Assembly (NCBI GenBank): GCA_034440615.1 | Contig: JAOTOM010003827.1 | Coordinates: forward strand, 1-64,000 | DNA length: 64,000 nucleotides | Direction: 5' to 3' | Origin: Ashinkailepas kermadecensis | Taxonomy: Eukaryota; Arthropoda; Thecostraca; Neolepadidae | Part shown: positions 34,936 to 47,396 of the stretch, piece by piece | Position numbering within the stretch: position 1 is the stretch's first letter | How the letters are laid out: every line of letters starts with the position of its first letter | The notes under the pieces: model-generated | Seen by the model: only the letters and a program-made list of their open reading frames with translations | Told to the model about the DNA's origin: nothing | Database searches by the model: none | Translations under genes and position numbers: made by a program

Positions 34936-37480
34936 AACAGCTTCGGGACTTAACCGGAATCACTTCTGTTGGCCATGCCGTCGGACCCAGACATGCAGCT
35001 GTTCATCTGATCCGAGAGGCTCGGCTCCAGAGGTGGGAGCCGGTAACACGACAGTACATGCTGCCAGCAGTAAACTGAGTGCGCAGAACTACAGAGCTCA
35101 TTGACTGACAAACGCAGCTCATCACAGAATCGCTACTGATGGCTGAGCTTAGAGACTCGGAACCAGTGGTAGAACTTTGTCCAAAAAGCTTCTGGTGTTC
35201 AGGGACATCCGGTCAACCTTACCCTTCTCCCCTCCCCTCCCCCCCCGTTTGCCCGAGGAAGTGCAAAACATTCAGACCTAGGCGGTTAACAATCGAGGAT
35301 TTCGCAATTTTCGTTTTCGTTTACTTATACGAGAAATATTAATATTTGTCCATTGGCGAAGGACAGGATCCCAAGTAAAATTGCAAGACCAGTAGTGACG
35401 GACCCAGCTGAAATGTTCTTGGCAAAAAAATATATCACTCTCTGTTGTCTGGAACGTATCTATAATGAAAGGGAGGCGGCATACAGTTTACAGTTGAAAA
35501 TAGATGGATGACTTGCATTTTGCCTATTTTGTGTGAAAATAATGATTACTTGTTTGATAAAGAAATGGACTATGAACATTTAACATTTCCTTTATCGTCG
35601 GTTTCAAAATTAGAATTATTTTCGGGTAGTCTTAGAAGATAACAGTTATCACTGACTGGATCATTGTTATATCTCTAACATACATCCATGCAATACTAAG
35701 CTCATCTAGCCATGATTGATAAACAAATACCCGGGGTGCTCAGTGAAAATGTTGGTAGTACTCGGAAGAAAGTTGTTAGCCCCGAAGGAAAGTTGAGGGT
35801 GCTCGAGCACACTCAGCCAACTGCGATGTTCCGCTACTGCAAAGAGAGCTGCAGAACTGTGCGTGCAATTGTGCAATGTGTCTTCAATGTGCCGACCTAA
35901 CCGGTGCTCACCCAGCCGGGTGCATGCGTTATGCTGCTAATCACGGAGGCATCGACCGCAGTTGGCCTCTATCGGGAGACTCGTAACAACAGGAGACTCG
36001 TCATAGGAGGAGACTCATAACAACAGGAGACTCGCAACAACAGGAGACTCGTCATAACAGGAGATTCGTAACAGCAAGATACTCATCGCAACAGGAGATT
36101 CGTCACAACAGAAGATTCGTGACAACAGGAGTCTCGTAACAACAGGAGACTCGTCACAACAGGAGACTTGTCACAACAGGAGACTCGTCACGGCTATGCT
36201 TGCACAGAAATGAGCCGCCGAAAAGCAATGGCGGAATTTATTTCAAAGCCGTACGATGGCTTTCTGTACAAATGAAACTCAGTGTGTCTGAATCACGGGC
36301 TGGTGACGGTGCATAAATTTGCACCTTAGTGCAACTATCGATGCATGCCCCAGGTTTGTTTTGCTCATCGCTTAATGTCATCATCATGGCGGTTGACAAT
36401 GTCATACTGTACCGGCAAATCGTTGTCCTGGCAATGCAAAGGTACGCTAAGGGTTTGAAAGACCAATAAAGAGAAAGCCAAACCGGCGCATGGGTGTCCA
36501 GTGACAATGACAAGAAAACTGGTGTGGAGAGCATAACGCATCCACCCACCAAAGGTAAGTCAGCCCAGGGTATCGCAGGGAATGATAGCAACGCAACCCA
36601 ACAGAGATGAGTGCCGCCTGCGCTCGACAGAGAACTGGCCTCATCACCTCTGGTGGAGTTCGTGCTATGCTTCCCGACATAGCGGAATCAAGACAAATTC
36701 TAAGCACCTTCAATTTTACTTACGACAAACATAACGCAGAAGACGAACCTGAAACTGCACGCATCAACTAGAGGAAAACATCATCCTCCGAAATTGGAAG
36801 ACCCTGTACAAGATTCTCCAAAATGTGTACAGGTGTTGGCCTAAACCAATTGGCTTAAATGCAGGTGACAAGCTTAGAAGCCATAAGATAAGTGAAGAGA
36901 TGCTCCAGTAGATCTGGGTGACCGTTGCCAAGCACGGTTTTTATATGAAGTTGAATGTTTTTACGAGTGGCAACTCGCTGTCGAACAGGCGGTGAGGAGC
37001 AGGGAGTAGACACCACGATAATAAATGTTATATATTAAGTGGGGTGTGGCAGTGATCGCAGATAGGGGGTGCGCTTCGGGTGATCAAGCGGCGATGGGTA
37101 ATGTTAGCATGACCCAATCTAAGTCGTACCAGACCTATTGAAAACGTAATTTTTGTTGTCCTGTCGGCCAATGCTGCAGATTTCCTTTAATCGGGAACTG
37201 GTGATGATGAGATGATTGCCCCACCGCTTCTGAAGGACGGCCTGCTGGACGGAGTTGAGAATTGAAAGCAAGTCAGAAAGTGAATATGAATAGACAAGTG
37301 GAAGTGGAAATATTATGCTATCTTTTGCTCATCGATCTTCTCTTTCGTTCCCGGCTATCCAAACGTGTGCACAGGAAATGTATATCGACGTTTTTGATAT
37401 TTCCGCAGTAGATCATGTATATCACCAGCAATAGGATGGGAAGATCGTGGTGTCTTGATATTGCTTCAAGCGCAGACCTA
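34936..37480. other. No recognisable gene; contains a short minisatellite
   Basis: Nothing recognisable apart from the repeat at 35975-36195. Frames are under 120 residues and on both strands. Confidence 0.45.
35975..36195. repeat. Minisatellite of ~17-18-bp ACAACAGGAGACTCGTC units
   Basis: About 12 imperfect units with GAGACTCGT/GAGATTCGT and CATAAC/CACAAC variation, more diverged than the larger arrays. Confidence 0.9.
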
Positions 37481-37687
37481 GACTAGCAACAAATAACCGC
37501 ATTGGGTAATTGTGGTGAATGATATGTTGCGGCGCACCGTGGATTGCAACCAACTTGGCAGTAACAAACTAACATTGAATATTGGAGACATGCTCCCCGC
37601 ACCACACCATGATAAGCAAATGCACGAGCAGTCTTTTCTCCCACTTGGGAGACATCAATATAAATAATTACATAGCCAGGACACGCA

Positions 37688-39400
37688 TCACGGATATCTG
37701 ACACCGCTCTTGGATTTTAGGATATAATAGCAGTGTTTGGGTTCGGAGAAAAGGAAAGAGACACTTGTAGGATAGTGAAGCCAGAATAGGACGAATCCCA
37801 CACATTTTGCGATCGTCATATGTCGTATTTGAAACGTTCTGTGCAGCTCGCGTAGAAATCCTGAGACCGTGGAAACCGCACGATGGCGACCACGATGGGT
37901 GCGTGCAGTCGCGAAAAGCGACGAGTTGGAAAAATGGTTGTGCTGAGATTGAATTTGCATGCCGTAGCGAAGAAGTTGGTAACAACGACGGTGGGCGAGA
38001 CTGAGCACTTTGGTTTCGACACGAGGGTTCAACACTTGAGTGATGAGGAAACCACTGGTGACAACACGGAGAGCCTCGTTTTGGACAGCCTCAAGCCGTT
38101 GTACCAGGCTGGCAGATAAACTTACGAAGGGGAATACATTATAATCCAGCATAATTGGCATGCGTGAGATGTATAGCTTCAGCAATGTGTTTATGTCGGC
38201 TTCCCATTGTCGCTCAGAAATGGCTCGGAGAATGTTGAGCCGTTGTGGACATTCTGAACAAATGCAGTTAACGTGCGGAGTGAAACACAAAGCACGGTCC
38301 AGAATAACGTCTAAATATTTCAATTGTGGGGTAGTCGTAAACGGTATATCCTTGATCGTTAATTGATTGTGCAGGGTAATGCCAGTTCGGCAGCGAGTAA
38401 AGATCAGGGATGCACATTTGTGGAAAGAGATAGATAGGCCCCATTTATCACACCATATGCCCGCTTCATCCAATGCTCTCTGAATGAAATAATTTGCTGT
38501 ATCCACATGATTGTGCGTGCGTACACCATATTACAAAGTCACCTGCATACGGCGAATTGCAATTCCGAAGAAATATGCAGCATCGAGTCCAAGATGTTAT
38601 ACATAAACACGAACACAAGATTGGAGACAACACACTCCCCTGAGGGAGCCTCTGTTCTTGAATAACCGCCCATGAAGTAACACTGCCACACCGGACAGCG
38701 ATGAATCGAGATCATAGAAATATCTGCAGGAACGCCGTCATTCGGCCTCGGATTCCAAGTTTATGAAATTTGACTCAGAGTGCCGACCGATGAACGGTGT
38801 CGAACGCGGCTTTCGAGTCGAGAAAGAGGGCTGCAATAATTTCCATCCCCTTGAAACCAAGCAGGATGTCACTAATGTTTGTTAGATTGTTATTGTGTTA
38901 CGAGCAGACCGAAAACCATGTTGATATGGCGAAAACATATGGTATAATTCCAGATATGCTCGGAGTTTGACATCAACCATTCTTTCGAATAATTTGCAAG
39001 CACCACTGGTGAGGGAATTGAGCCTGTAGCTTGCAGGATTCATGCGTAGTTTGCCTAGTTTTAGGATGGGACGATGCAACTCAGCGCCATTCGTCGCGGA
39101 AGTGGGCCTCTTTACAGATATTATTAAAATCGTCCATGAGTTGGTTTTTGATTGATGGTAAATGTTACAGAAAGAGGAATAAGAAACATCATCAGGACAC
39201 ATTGATGTATTCGCACATTTGGATATCGTGAGTTTCGATTCCTATAATGTGAATAGAACGTTGTAGGTTTCAACGTTGTCAGAAATAAAGTCGCAATGCA
39301 ATCATTTCTGATTAATGTGGTCAATGGCACCTGAGTTGCATTGATCAGTCGTCGGGACATGGGAGTAATGCTGCACAAACATTCTCACAACATCCGCAGG
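37688..39400 (-). pseudogene. Non-LTR retrotransposon reverse transcriptase (Jockey/I-like), dead
   Basis: Read on the minus strand from about 39400. Fragments in changing frames give the RT fingers and palm: SYRLNSLTSGACKLFERMVD, then MFSPYQHGFRSARNT (about 38890-39050); LFLDSKAAFDTVHRSAL (motif A, about 38780-38850); LPQGSVLSPIL (motif B, about 38630-38660); and PYAGDFVIW (motif C, near 38545). An open C-terminal part runs 38506-37688, including WGLSISFHKCASLIFTR and HVNCICSECPQRLNILRAIS. The family is normally YADD at motif C; here it is YAGD. Combined with several frameshifts and stops, this shows inactivity. The endonuclease domain and an RNase H were not found. Order and motifs fit the Jockey/I group of LINEs, but the clade is uncertain. 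Confidence 0.85.
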
Positions 39401-39419
39401 GTTAGCATAGGTGGCAGTT

Positions 39420-40780
39420 CCGACAGTCAGCTGTAGGAGCACTCTGACTGTAGGCCGTCGTTGGCTACAGGCAAGTATGACATACCAAATTTGCGTGATG
39501 GCAATATACCTGTTAAATTGATTGCTAGTGTTGTCAGGAAGCTTTTTCGCATCATTAATGACTGCTTACTGAAATCATGCAGAAAATATAATTAATGACA
39601 TGAAAACCATTTTTATTTTCGTGTACGCATATAGGCTCATTGGTTAAGCATCGGCCTCAATGGGAGATGAATGATTGAGGAGACCATTGGCCCTCTTAGC
39701 GGACATAAAGTGACCACTGCTCCTGATCATTCAGCCGGGTACTGACGGATTTAGTATTTCGTCGAGGGTGTGTGGGGACGGAATTTTGGTGGCACGCCAT
39801 TTTCCGTGGACTCGAGTGGCCTTGGACGGGCGCCTTTCCTATACAGAGGGGAGCTTCGGTTGAAAACGCAAGAGGAGGGGTTCATCCGAGCATCCTGGAG
39901 GAGCGCCGCATCGCCATGGGGCGTTCAAAGTGGGAGGGCGATCCCCGCCCTCTCCGCCCCGTGGATCCGTCCTTGGATCCGTCCCTGCAGCCAGGTGGCG
40001 TGTACATTTTACATAAAATTTGGTGGATGACCATATCGGATGTGACTGTATTATCGCAGCCACAATGATGCCTTGCTGGTGGCTCCCAAGCTTGCTCACG
40101 TCTATTCGATTGTCATACCGCCACCAGCAGCATGTTGGTGTTTTGTTGTTGTTGTTGTTGTGGGTCTCCAGTCTAAAGTTGGCATCACTAGCGGACACGC
40201 GCAGACGGTCGTGTTATGCCGGTGGAGCCGGGGCCAGCGGTTGCGAAACACCGCTCGTTAGCATGGACACCACGCGTCGTTCGAATTGAAGGTGTCCAGA
40301 TTTGCATGTGGATATTTATCGCTTGTTTTTGCGCCGTACCTGTTGGTGGTACAGTGACCTCCCCGACACAGACGCACACAAGCAATGTGATGTACTACTA
40401 CCACCGATCTAACACGGGCACAGACACACACAAACAATGTGATGTACTACCATCACCGACCTAACATGGGACGTCGTCATGTCCGAAATGCACTTGAAGC
40501 ATGACGCCAATAGGGATCTGGGGTCCGACTGGTCTGGGGCACGGATGGGGTATGAAGTGAGACAGGAATTGCAGCTCTAGCAGCAAAGGTATTGCATATC
40601 CAAACGTTGTTGTATATTCCAACGATGTTTTATATTTCATTGGTATTGTAAATTCGAACGGTGTTGCATTTCTCAATGATGTTGCATACGGGGATCAGTA
40701 GTGGCAACTTTCAGTTTTCGTCCAGTTCGCAATTGTCCACTTTGCAAACATAATAACTCCAGCTAGTTTTCAATTGGTAA
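39420..40780. other. No recognisable gene
   Basis: Some tRNA-like words (ATTGGTTAAGCATCGGCCTC near 39640) without a clear box B. Short duplication of ACACACAA.CAATGTGATGTACTAC near 40375-40450. No credible coding sequence. Confidence 0.4.
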
Positions 40781-40784
40781 CATA

Positions 40785-41050
40785 ACTGACTAATCATAAT
40801 CATAATAATAACCACAATAATAATGCTAACCACAATCATAATGATAACCACAATCATAATGAGTCATAACTATAATCATAATCCATCATAATTATAATAA
40901 TCATCAATGATAATTATAACTACCGTCATAATCGTAACTATAATCATAGCGATAGCCATACTCATTAAATGATGAGAACCGTAATCATATCCATTATCAT
41001 AAACACAACCATGACACAAATTAGAACCATAATCATAATCATAAAATACA
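40785..41050. repeat. ATAATC/ATAACC-rich microsatellite region
   Basis: Interrupted CATAAT and CCACAATCATAATG repeats. Simple sequence, non-coding. Confidence 0.93.
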
Positions 41051-41214
41051 GGCAGATAACAGTTTGCATGGCCAATTTGTCGGAAATCTCTGACCTGTGG
41101 GTACCGTAGGGTATCCTTAGAGGGACGGGGGCAGACGTCCCCATCCTGCTGCCGTCCGGAGCAGCCGACATGTAACATCTTCGGCCATAGCTGGTCTGGT
41201 CACTTTCTCCGGGC

Positions 41215-43765
41215 AGGATACCGCCGTCCCGAACAGTCGACGTGCACCATTGTGGGCCAGAGTTTGTCCAGTCACTTCCTCTGAACAGGTTACCACCGTC
41301 CCCAACAGTCGACGAGTACCATTGTGGACTAGAGTTTGTCCAGTCACTTCCTCCGTCCCTACCACCGTCCCTAACAGTGGACGTGTACCATTGTGGGCCA
41401 GTGTTTGTCCAGTCACTTCCTCCGAACAGGATACCACCGTCCCGAACAGTCGACGTGTACTATTGTGGGCCAGAGTTTGTCCAGTCACTTCCTCCGAACA
41501 GGATACCACCGTCCCGAACAGTCGACGTGTACCATTGTGGGCCAGAGTTTGTCCAGTCACTTCCTCAGAACAGGATACTACCGTCCCGAACAGTCGACGT
41601 GTACCATTGTGGGCCAGAGTTTGTCCAGTCACTTCCTCCGAGCAGGATACCACCGTCCCCAACAGTCGACGTGTACTATTGTGGGCCAGAGTTTATCCAG
41701 TCGCTCCGTCTGAACAGGATACCACCGTCCCGAACAGTCGACGTGCACCATTGTGGGCCAGAGTTTGTCCAATCGCTTCCTCTGAACAGGTTACCACCGT
41801 CCCCAACAGTCGACAAGTACCATTGTGGACCAGAGTTTGTCCAGTCACTTCCTCCGTCCCTACCACCGTCCCTAACAGTGGACGTGTACCATTGTGGGCC
41901 AGAGTTTGTCCAGTCACTTCCTCCGAACAGGATACCACCGTCCCGAACAGTCGACGTGTACTATTGTGGGCCAGAGTTTGTCCAGTCACTTCCTCCGAAC
42001 AGGATACCACCGTCCCGAACAGTCGACGTGTGCCATTGTGGGCCAGAGTTTGTCCAGTCACTTCCTCCGAACAGGATACCACCGTCCCTAATAGTGGACG
42101 TGTACCACTGTGGGGCAGAGTTTGTTTGTCCAGTCACTTCCTCCGAACAGGATACCACCGTCCCAAACAGTCCACGTGTACCATTGTGGGCCAGAGTTTG
42201 TCCAGTCACTTCCTCAGAACAGGATACTACCGTCCCGAACAGTCGACGTGTACCATTGTGGGCCAGAGTTTGTCCAGTCCCTTCCTCCGAGCAGGATACC
42301 ACCGTCCCCAACAGTCGACGTGTACTATTGTGGGCCAGAGTATATCCAGTCGCTCCCTCTGAACAGGATACCACCGTCCCCAACAGTCGACGTGTACTAT
42401 TGTGGGCCAGAGTTTATCCAGTCGCTCCCTCTGAACAGGATACCACCGTCCCGAACAGTCGACGTGTACCATTGTGGGCCAGAGTGTGTCCAGTCACTTC
42501 CTCTGAACAGGATACCACCGTCGCGAACAGTCGACGAGTACCATTGTGGACCAGAGTTTGTCCAGTCACTTCCTCTGAACAGGATACCACCGTCCACAAC
42601 AGTCGACGTGTACCATTGTGGGCCAGAGTTTGTTTGTCCAGTCACTTCCTCTGAACAGGATACCACCGTCCCCAACAGTCGACGTGTACCATTGTGGACC
42701 AGAGTTTGTCCAGTCACTTCCTCTGAACAGGATACCACCGTCCCCAACAGTGGACGTGTACCATTGTGGGCCAGAGTTTGTTTGTCCAGTCACTTCCTCT
42801 GAACAGGATACCACCGTCCCTAACAGTCGGCGTGTACCATTGTGGGCCAGAGTTTGTCCAGTCACTTCCTCCGAACAGGATACTACCGTCCCGAACAGTC
42901 GACGTGTACCATTGTGGGCCAGAGTTTGTCCAGTCACTTCCTCCGAGCAGGATACCACCGTCCCCAACAGTCGACGTGTACTATAGTGGGCCAGAGTTTA
43001 TCCAGTCGCTCCCTCTGAACAGGATACCACCGTCCCCAACACATGACGTGTACCATTGTGGGCCAGAGTTTATCCAGTCGCTCCCTCTGAACAGGATACC
43101 ACCGTCCCGAACAGTCAACGAGTACCATTGTGGACCAGAGTTTGTCCAGTCACTTCCTCTGAACAGGATACCACCGTCCCCAACAGTCGACGTGTACCAT
43201 TGTGGGCCAGAGTTTGTTTGTCCAGTGACTTCCTCTGAACAGGATACCACCGTCCCCAACAGTCGACGTGTACCATTGTGGACCAGAGTTTGTCCAGTCA
43301 CTTCCTCTGAACAGGATACCACCGTCCCCAACAGTGGACGTGTACCATTGTGGGCCAGAGTTTGTTTGTCCAGTCACTTCCTCTGAACAGGATACCACCG
43401 TCCCCAACAGTCGACGTGTACCATTGTGGACCAGAGTTTGTCCAGTTACTTCCTCTGAACAGGATACCACCGTCCCCAACAGTCGACGTGTACCATTGTG
43501 GACCAGAGTTTGTCCAGTCACTTCCTCTGAACAGGATACCACCGTCCCCAACAGTCGACGTGTACCATTGTGGACCAGAGTTTGTCCAGTCACTTCCTCT
43601 GAACAGGATACCACCGTCCCTAACAGTCGGCGTGTACCATTGTGGGCCAGAGTTTGTCCAGTCACTTCCTCCGAACAGGATACCACCGTCCCAAACAGTC
43701 GACGAGTACCATTGTGGGCCAGAGTTTGTTTGTCCAGTCACTGCCTCTGAACAGGATACCACCAC
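41215..43765. repeat. Minisatellite, ~34 copies of 72 bp (some 76 bp)
   Basis: The unit ACCACCGTCCCGAACAGTCG continues ACGTGTACCATTGTGGGCCA, GAGTTTGTCCAGTCACTTCC and TCCGAACAGGAT. Several units (for example near 42120, 42630, 42780, 43215, 43365, 43730) have an extra GTTT, making 76 bp and switching the reading frame. Because 72 is a multiple of three, all six frames carry long repetitive ORFs (period VYHCGPEFVQSLPPNRIPPS and so on), including a 470-residue one. I reject them as genes. Confidence 0.97.
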
Positions 43766-45217
43766 CGCCATAAGTGGAGTTTTGTTGTGGTCCGTGTCGC
43801 CGAAATGGAGTTCCGCGGTCCTCCGCTGTTCTCGCTCGTCGAGACGAGGAAGTGCAACGCGGTCGCAAGGCTGGCTACATGGTGTCCATTGCGTTTGGAG
43901 GTAGGGGGAGGGGTGTTGTTTTTGTCCGATGCAGACGTTTACATTTTTAACCCTCGCCGGGCCGGGGGCTCTCGAGAACTCCTGTCATATTTTGTTCCGG
44001 GATAGCGGGCGAATGAGTAGACGTAGAGACACAGAACATTCAGTTCCTTCTTATACATCCGCTTCGCATAGCTCATTCAAATTTCAGGTCATGGTCTTTA
44101 AAGTTAATTGACCTGGGACGGGTCAAAAGAAGCAATGTTTCAAAATCTGCAAAGTGCCGTAGTTCGGGTGGGGGATAGTGATTTTTTTTAGTCGTGCCGG
44201 ACCATAAAGGTCATTTGCGCCGCCTTTAAAGCGAGTACGTTACATGTCTGTCTATAAAGCGAGCGTTTGTGATCAAGGTGCAGGCAAGTGGACATTTACA
44301 TTAAGGAATTTTACGTTAGTCGGCGTGATATTTTAGGTGCTGAAGGCGAGGGTTTGGGTTAGGGACAGCTCCCTGATGTCTAAATGGTTTAGTTTTACTT
44401 TACTCCTCCACAAAATAATTCGTAGTTTGGGTGGGGGTGGGGGTGCTTTGAGAGTGGCGAGAAGTTGATTTTGCCAGGGTGCCGGCTTTAGTGCCGGCCA
44501 GGGTGAGAAGTTGATTTTGCCAGGGTGCAGGGTGCCGGCTCTTATCGAAGAGCACCGAGGGATCTTTACCGTGCGAACAAGGAGGTAATTGTTCACACCG
44601 CCTATCACGCCGGACGCCGCGTGTTAGTTATCAGTAGCAGGTTAGTCTAGGCATGCCATGCAGGGTTGCCAGTTGGGTTAGTACGGTGTTTTGCAATTCG
44701 GCTCTTCTACGTCCGCTGTACCTCTGGGTAGCCTTTTACGTTATGAGTTGCTAGGCAAATCGGCTCATCTATGTCCGATGTCTGGGTAGTCGTTTTACGT
44801 TATGTTAATTTTAATTTTATTTTTTTTGTTTATGTTTTCCTAAAGCAAGTCGGCTCATCTACTTCCGACGGCACCGCTAGGTAGCCATTTATTTCTAATT
44901 GCAGCCACTTCATTTTCAAGTTCTGGTTTTCAGACTTACCGTTGTGAAATCTAAAATTGTGGGGGAAAAGGTTCCGTCGAAATTAACTAGCTTCACTGCT
45001 TATCACTGCCTAGGTACATCTAGCTTTATGCCGTATGTGCTGGGCCAGATTTCACAATCATGATACTGCAATGCTGTAATTACGTTAAACATTACCCACT
45101 GGTAACAGGAAAACAGAAAATATTGGACGATGAGCTTCGTTGTAGTAACTATGGACTTACTTGAACATTTCCAATGCATTCCTGTTTTACAAGGATACAT
45201 TAATGCAATAGCAACCA
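43766..45217. other. No recognisable gene; small tandem duplications
   Basis: 44455-44540 contains a GAGAAGTTGATTTTGCCAGG duplication. 44700-44890 has three diverged copies of a unit around CGGCTCATCTACGTCCGATG and GGTAGCCGTTTTACGTTATG. No gene seen. Confidence 0.5.
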
Positions 45218-45596
45218 GGGACGGATACACGGGGTGGCACTGGGGCATGTGCCCCCCCCCCCCCTCCCCCTCCTCCCACCTCCACCCTATGGAAGGTGGC
45301 AACCCTCCGGTCGAGAAAAAGCGCTCCTCTGATATGGTTCGAGTGCATCCCACGAATCTTCCAGCCAGAGGTGCCCCTCTGAGAGAAATAGCCACCCCTT
45401 GGAAGAAGAGGTGACCCTCTGGGAAGGCTGAGTGCACCGCCCCGGTCACTGAACTTTTCTTTTCAGCCAGAGGCGCCCATCCTGGTACTTTCGAAGTGGC
45501 ACCCCTCCAAAGAAATTGCATTCCCCAAGCAAGTGCCTGCTTGCCTGGGCAAGTGCCAGTCCAATGACAATTCCTAGATCCACCCCTGATTACAAC
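45218..45596. mobile_element. hAT-like non-autonomous element (CAGGG..GGAT ends)
   Basis: Starts CAGGGACGGATACACGGGG at 45226 and ends CCTAGATCCACCCCTG at 45588, so the ends are imperfect inverted repeats. The flanking 8-mers ATAGCAAC (45218-45225) and ATTACAAC (45589-45596) agree at 6 of 8 positions. The interior is repetitive in CCCCTCT/GAGGGGCGCC words. Related fragments appear at 50650-50750 and 55050-55260. Confidence 0.65.
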
Positions 45597-45853
45597 ATTG
45601 TTCTCTCGCAGTTATGAACTCCGACTGGTTATAAAATCGTGCGCATTTACGTTCAGCTTCTCCTGCATACATGAAAACTTCCGTTGAACATTAAGAAGAA
45701 AGCTGACGACTTAAAAAACACGTTTATATATCTATATGTTCGGAACAGGACTGTGGTAGTGAAAATTAAATGCCAGCAATAAGATATCGTTCGACTAGGT
45801 TATCACGGATTTCGTCTTAGAGCTACTAATCAAATAGGATATGAGTGTCTATT

Positions 45854-46048
45854 ATCGCAATCAGAAGCGCAGCTAGGTTGGGCCCCCCTTATAACCAAAG
45901 ATGCAATGGATCCAACGATACATTTCGAGATTTTCACCAAGCAAAGCCTAAGTTTTCGGTGCGCGAAAAGTGCCGAAGGCTCTCTTTTTCAGTACTTTTC
46001 TTTGCTCAGTCCCCCTTAGGAAGTGCTTGCTGCGACACTGATGGCAAT
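45854..46048. mobile_element. hAT-type MITE, copy 3 (CAGAGGCG family)
   Basis: The body at 45862-46040 starts CAGAAGCGCAGCTAGG and ends TGCTGCGACACTG, with AAGTTTTCGGTGCGCGAAAA inside. The flanking 8-mers ATCGCAAT and ATGGCAAT match at 7 of 8 positions. Same family as 6244 and 15841. Confidence 0.75.
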
Positions 46049-46149
46049 AGCTGCAAACAAAAAAGAAATATACTCCTCCTATTACAATATTATATTAAAT
46101 AATTCAACCCAACATTCGAAGCCTTCATAAAATTATTTCGCGTCCTGAA

Positions 46150-46838
46150 CTTTCTGATACCGTACGATCAGATGACAACCACGTCAGATGACACCCACAT
46201 TATGGAAATTGAAGCCATAGCAACGAAGCGCGAGGACTTCTAAAAATTATAACTAACCTTCGACATTCAGGATTGACATAGACATGTTCCGATTTGAAAT
46301 GTTATTCCAGGTTTACCACGGGTTATTGCTTGATATCGGAAGTGGGTAGGCTTTGGCGAATAAAAAAATATGGGGAGACCGAAGAAATTGGGTTGACTTT
46401 TTACATCTGAAATTAGTTCGATTTCTAGCTTTCTGATACCGCCCAACAAGCCACGTGGAATGAAACCCACTTGATGCAAATTGAAGCAATAGTGACGAAA
46501 CGCGAGGACTTCGAAAAAAAAACTTTCGTAATTTTTTGCCTTGAGGTTTGACTTCGACATTTCCCGGTTTGAAACATTACTCGAGGTTTCATCACGGGCT
46601 ATCACTTGATACACTTGATAGTGGATCTGGGCAGGCTTGGGCGAAAACGAAAAAAGCGAGACGACGGAAGAAATCAGCTTGACCTTTGACCGTGGAACTT
46701 ATTTATACTTCTCAACTTCCGGATACCGCATTACAAACCAAGCCAAATGACACTCATTTCTGCCAATTAAAGCATAGCGACGAAACGCGAGGGCATCGAA
46801 GAACTCAAAATGAACCTTTGGTCTTCAGGATTGACTAT
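46150..46838. repeat. Tandem repeat of ~284 bp (about 2.4 copies); relative at 48070-48245
   Basis: Units begin TCTGATACCG near 46153, 46436 and 46721. Each carries CGACGAAACGCGAGGACTTC, then GACATGTTCCGATTTGAAA and TTACCACGGGTTATTGCTTG-like words. A single diverged copy with CCACGGGCTATCGCCTGATA lies at 48070-48245. Non-coding. Confidence 0.8.
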
Positions 46839-47290
46839 TACCCCGTTTACATGAGCATAAAATAACGGAACGGTTGCGTTATTTTCGCTTTCACGCGAAA
46901 GTTGGCTCATGTAGCCGGGCATTTCGTACTGCCAAACTAATGGAAGTTTTATCGTAAAATCACGTTTAGGAAGTTGGCAGTTTCAAAATAACGCAATCTT
47001 CGCGGTCATTTTCATCACTAACATTAGGTCGTTTACGACTAAATGTTAATTAATAACTACAATACCAGTAATTATATTAGGTACTTACGTTTCAACATGT
47101 TTCACGCCATTATATAATAAATATAACTCAGATGTATCGCATATCCAACTTCCATACGTCAGCGCTGCACTATCGGTTCTGGCGCCGATGTCAAGTCGGC
47201 GAAGGCCAGTCAAGGCCAGGACGGGGAGGGAGTTTGAGGGAAGTTTAGTACAGGTATTAGATTGGTTGTATTTGGTCTTGAGTTTGAGTC
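46838..47290 (+). mobile_element. Possible left end of a PIF/Harbinger-type element
   Basis: CCCCGTTTACATGAGC at 46841 is preceded by TTA, the 3-bp target typical of PIF/Harbinger insertion. 46868-46915 has internal inverted words (ATTTTCGCTTTCACGCGAAA) and a subterminal GGCTCATGTAGCCGGG. It leads into a Myb/SANT-like frame at 47291, the second gene that such elements carry. I did not find the right-hand end within the window. Confidence 0.45.
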
Positions 47291-47396
47291 ATGCCCAAAC
47301 AATGGGATGATGCCGAAGTTGCAGTTATGCTGGGATTGCTGCTGGACCTGCAGTTGTACGCTGCCATTGACGGAAAAAGGCAACGCAACGCTCGGG
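47291..47396 (+). CDS. Myb/SANT-like (MSANTD-type) DNA-binding domain, first exon
   Basis: ATG at 47291 starts MPKQWDDAEVAVMLGLLLDL and continues QLYAAIDGKRQRNAR up to a good donor (CGG|GTACGT, 47397). The pattern W..AEV..LL.L then LDGKR.RNA.V is that of the trihelix/Myb-SANT-like domains encoded by PIF/Harbinger transposons and by host genes derived from them. The domain binds DNA and, in transposons, helps bring the transposase to the ends. Only helix 1 and the following turn are present. The exon carrying the rest (a K[Q/R]CR.K..NLK helix) was not recognised downstream. It could be a transposon gene remnant or a true host exon. The role is inferred from this short match alone. Confidence 0.5.

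Noticed and set aside
41242..42654. 470-residue ORF and many overlapping long ORFs
   Set aside because: Products of the 72-bp minisatellite, equally open in sense and antisense; frame jumps at the 76-bp units.
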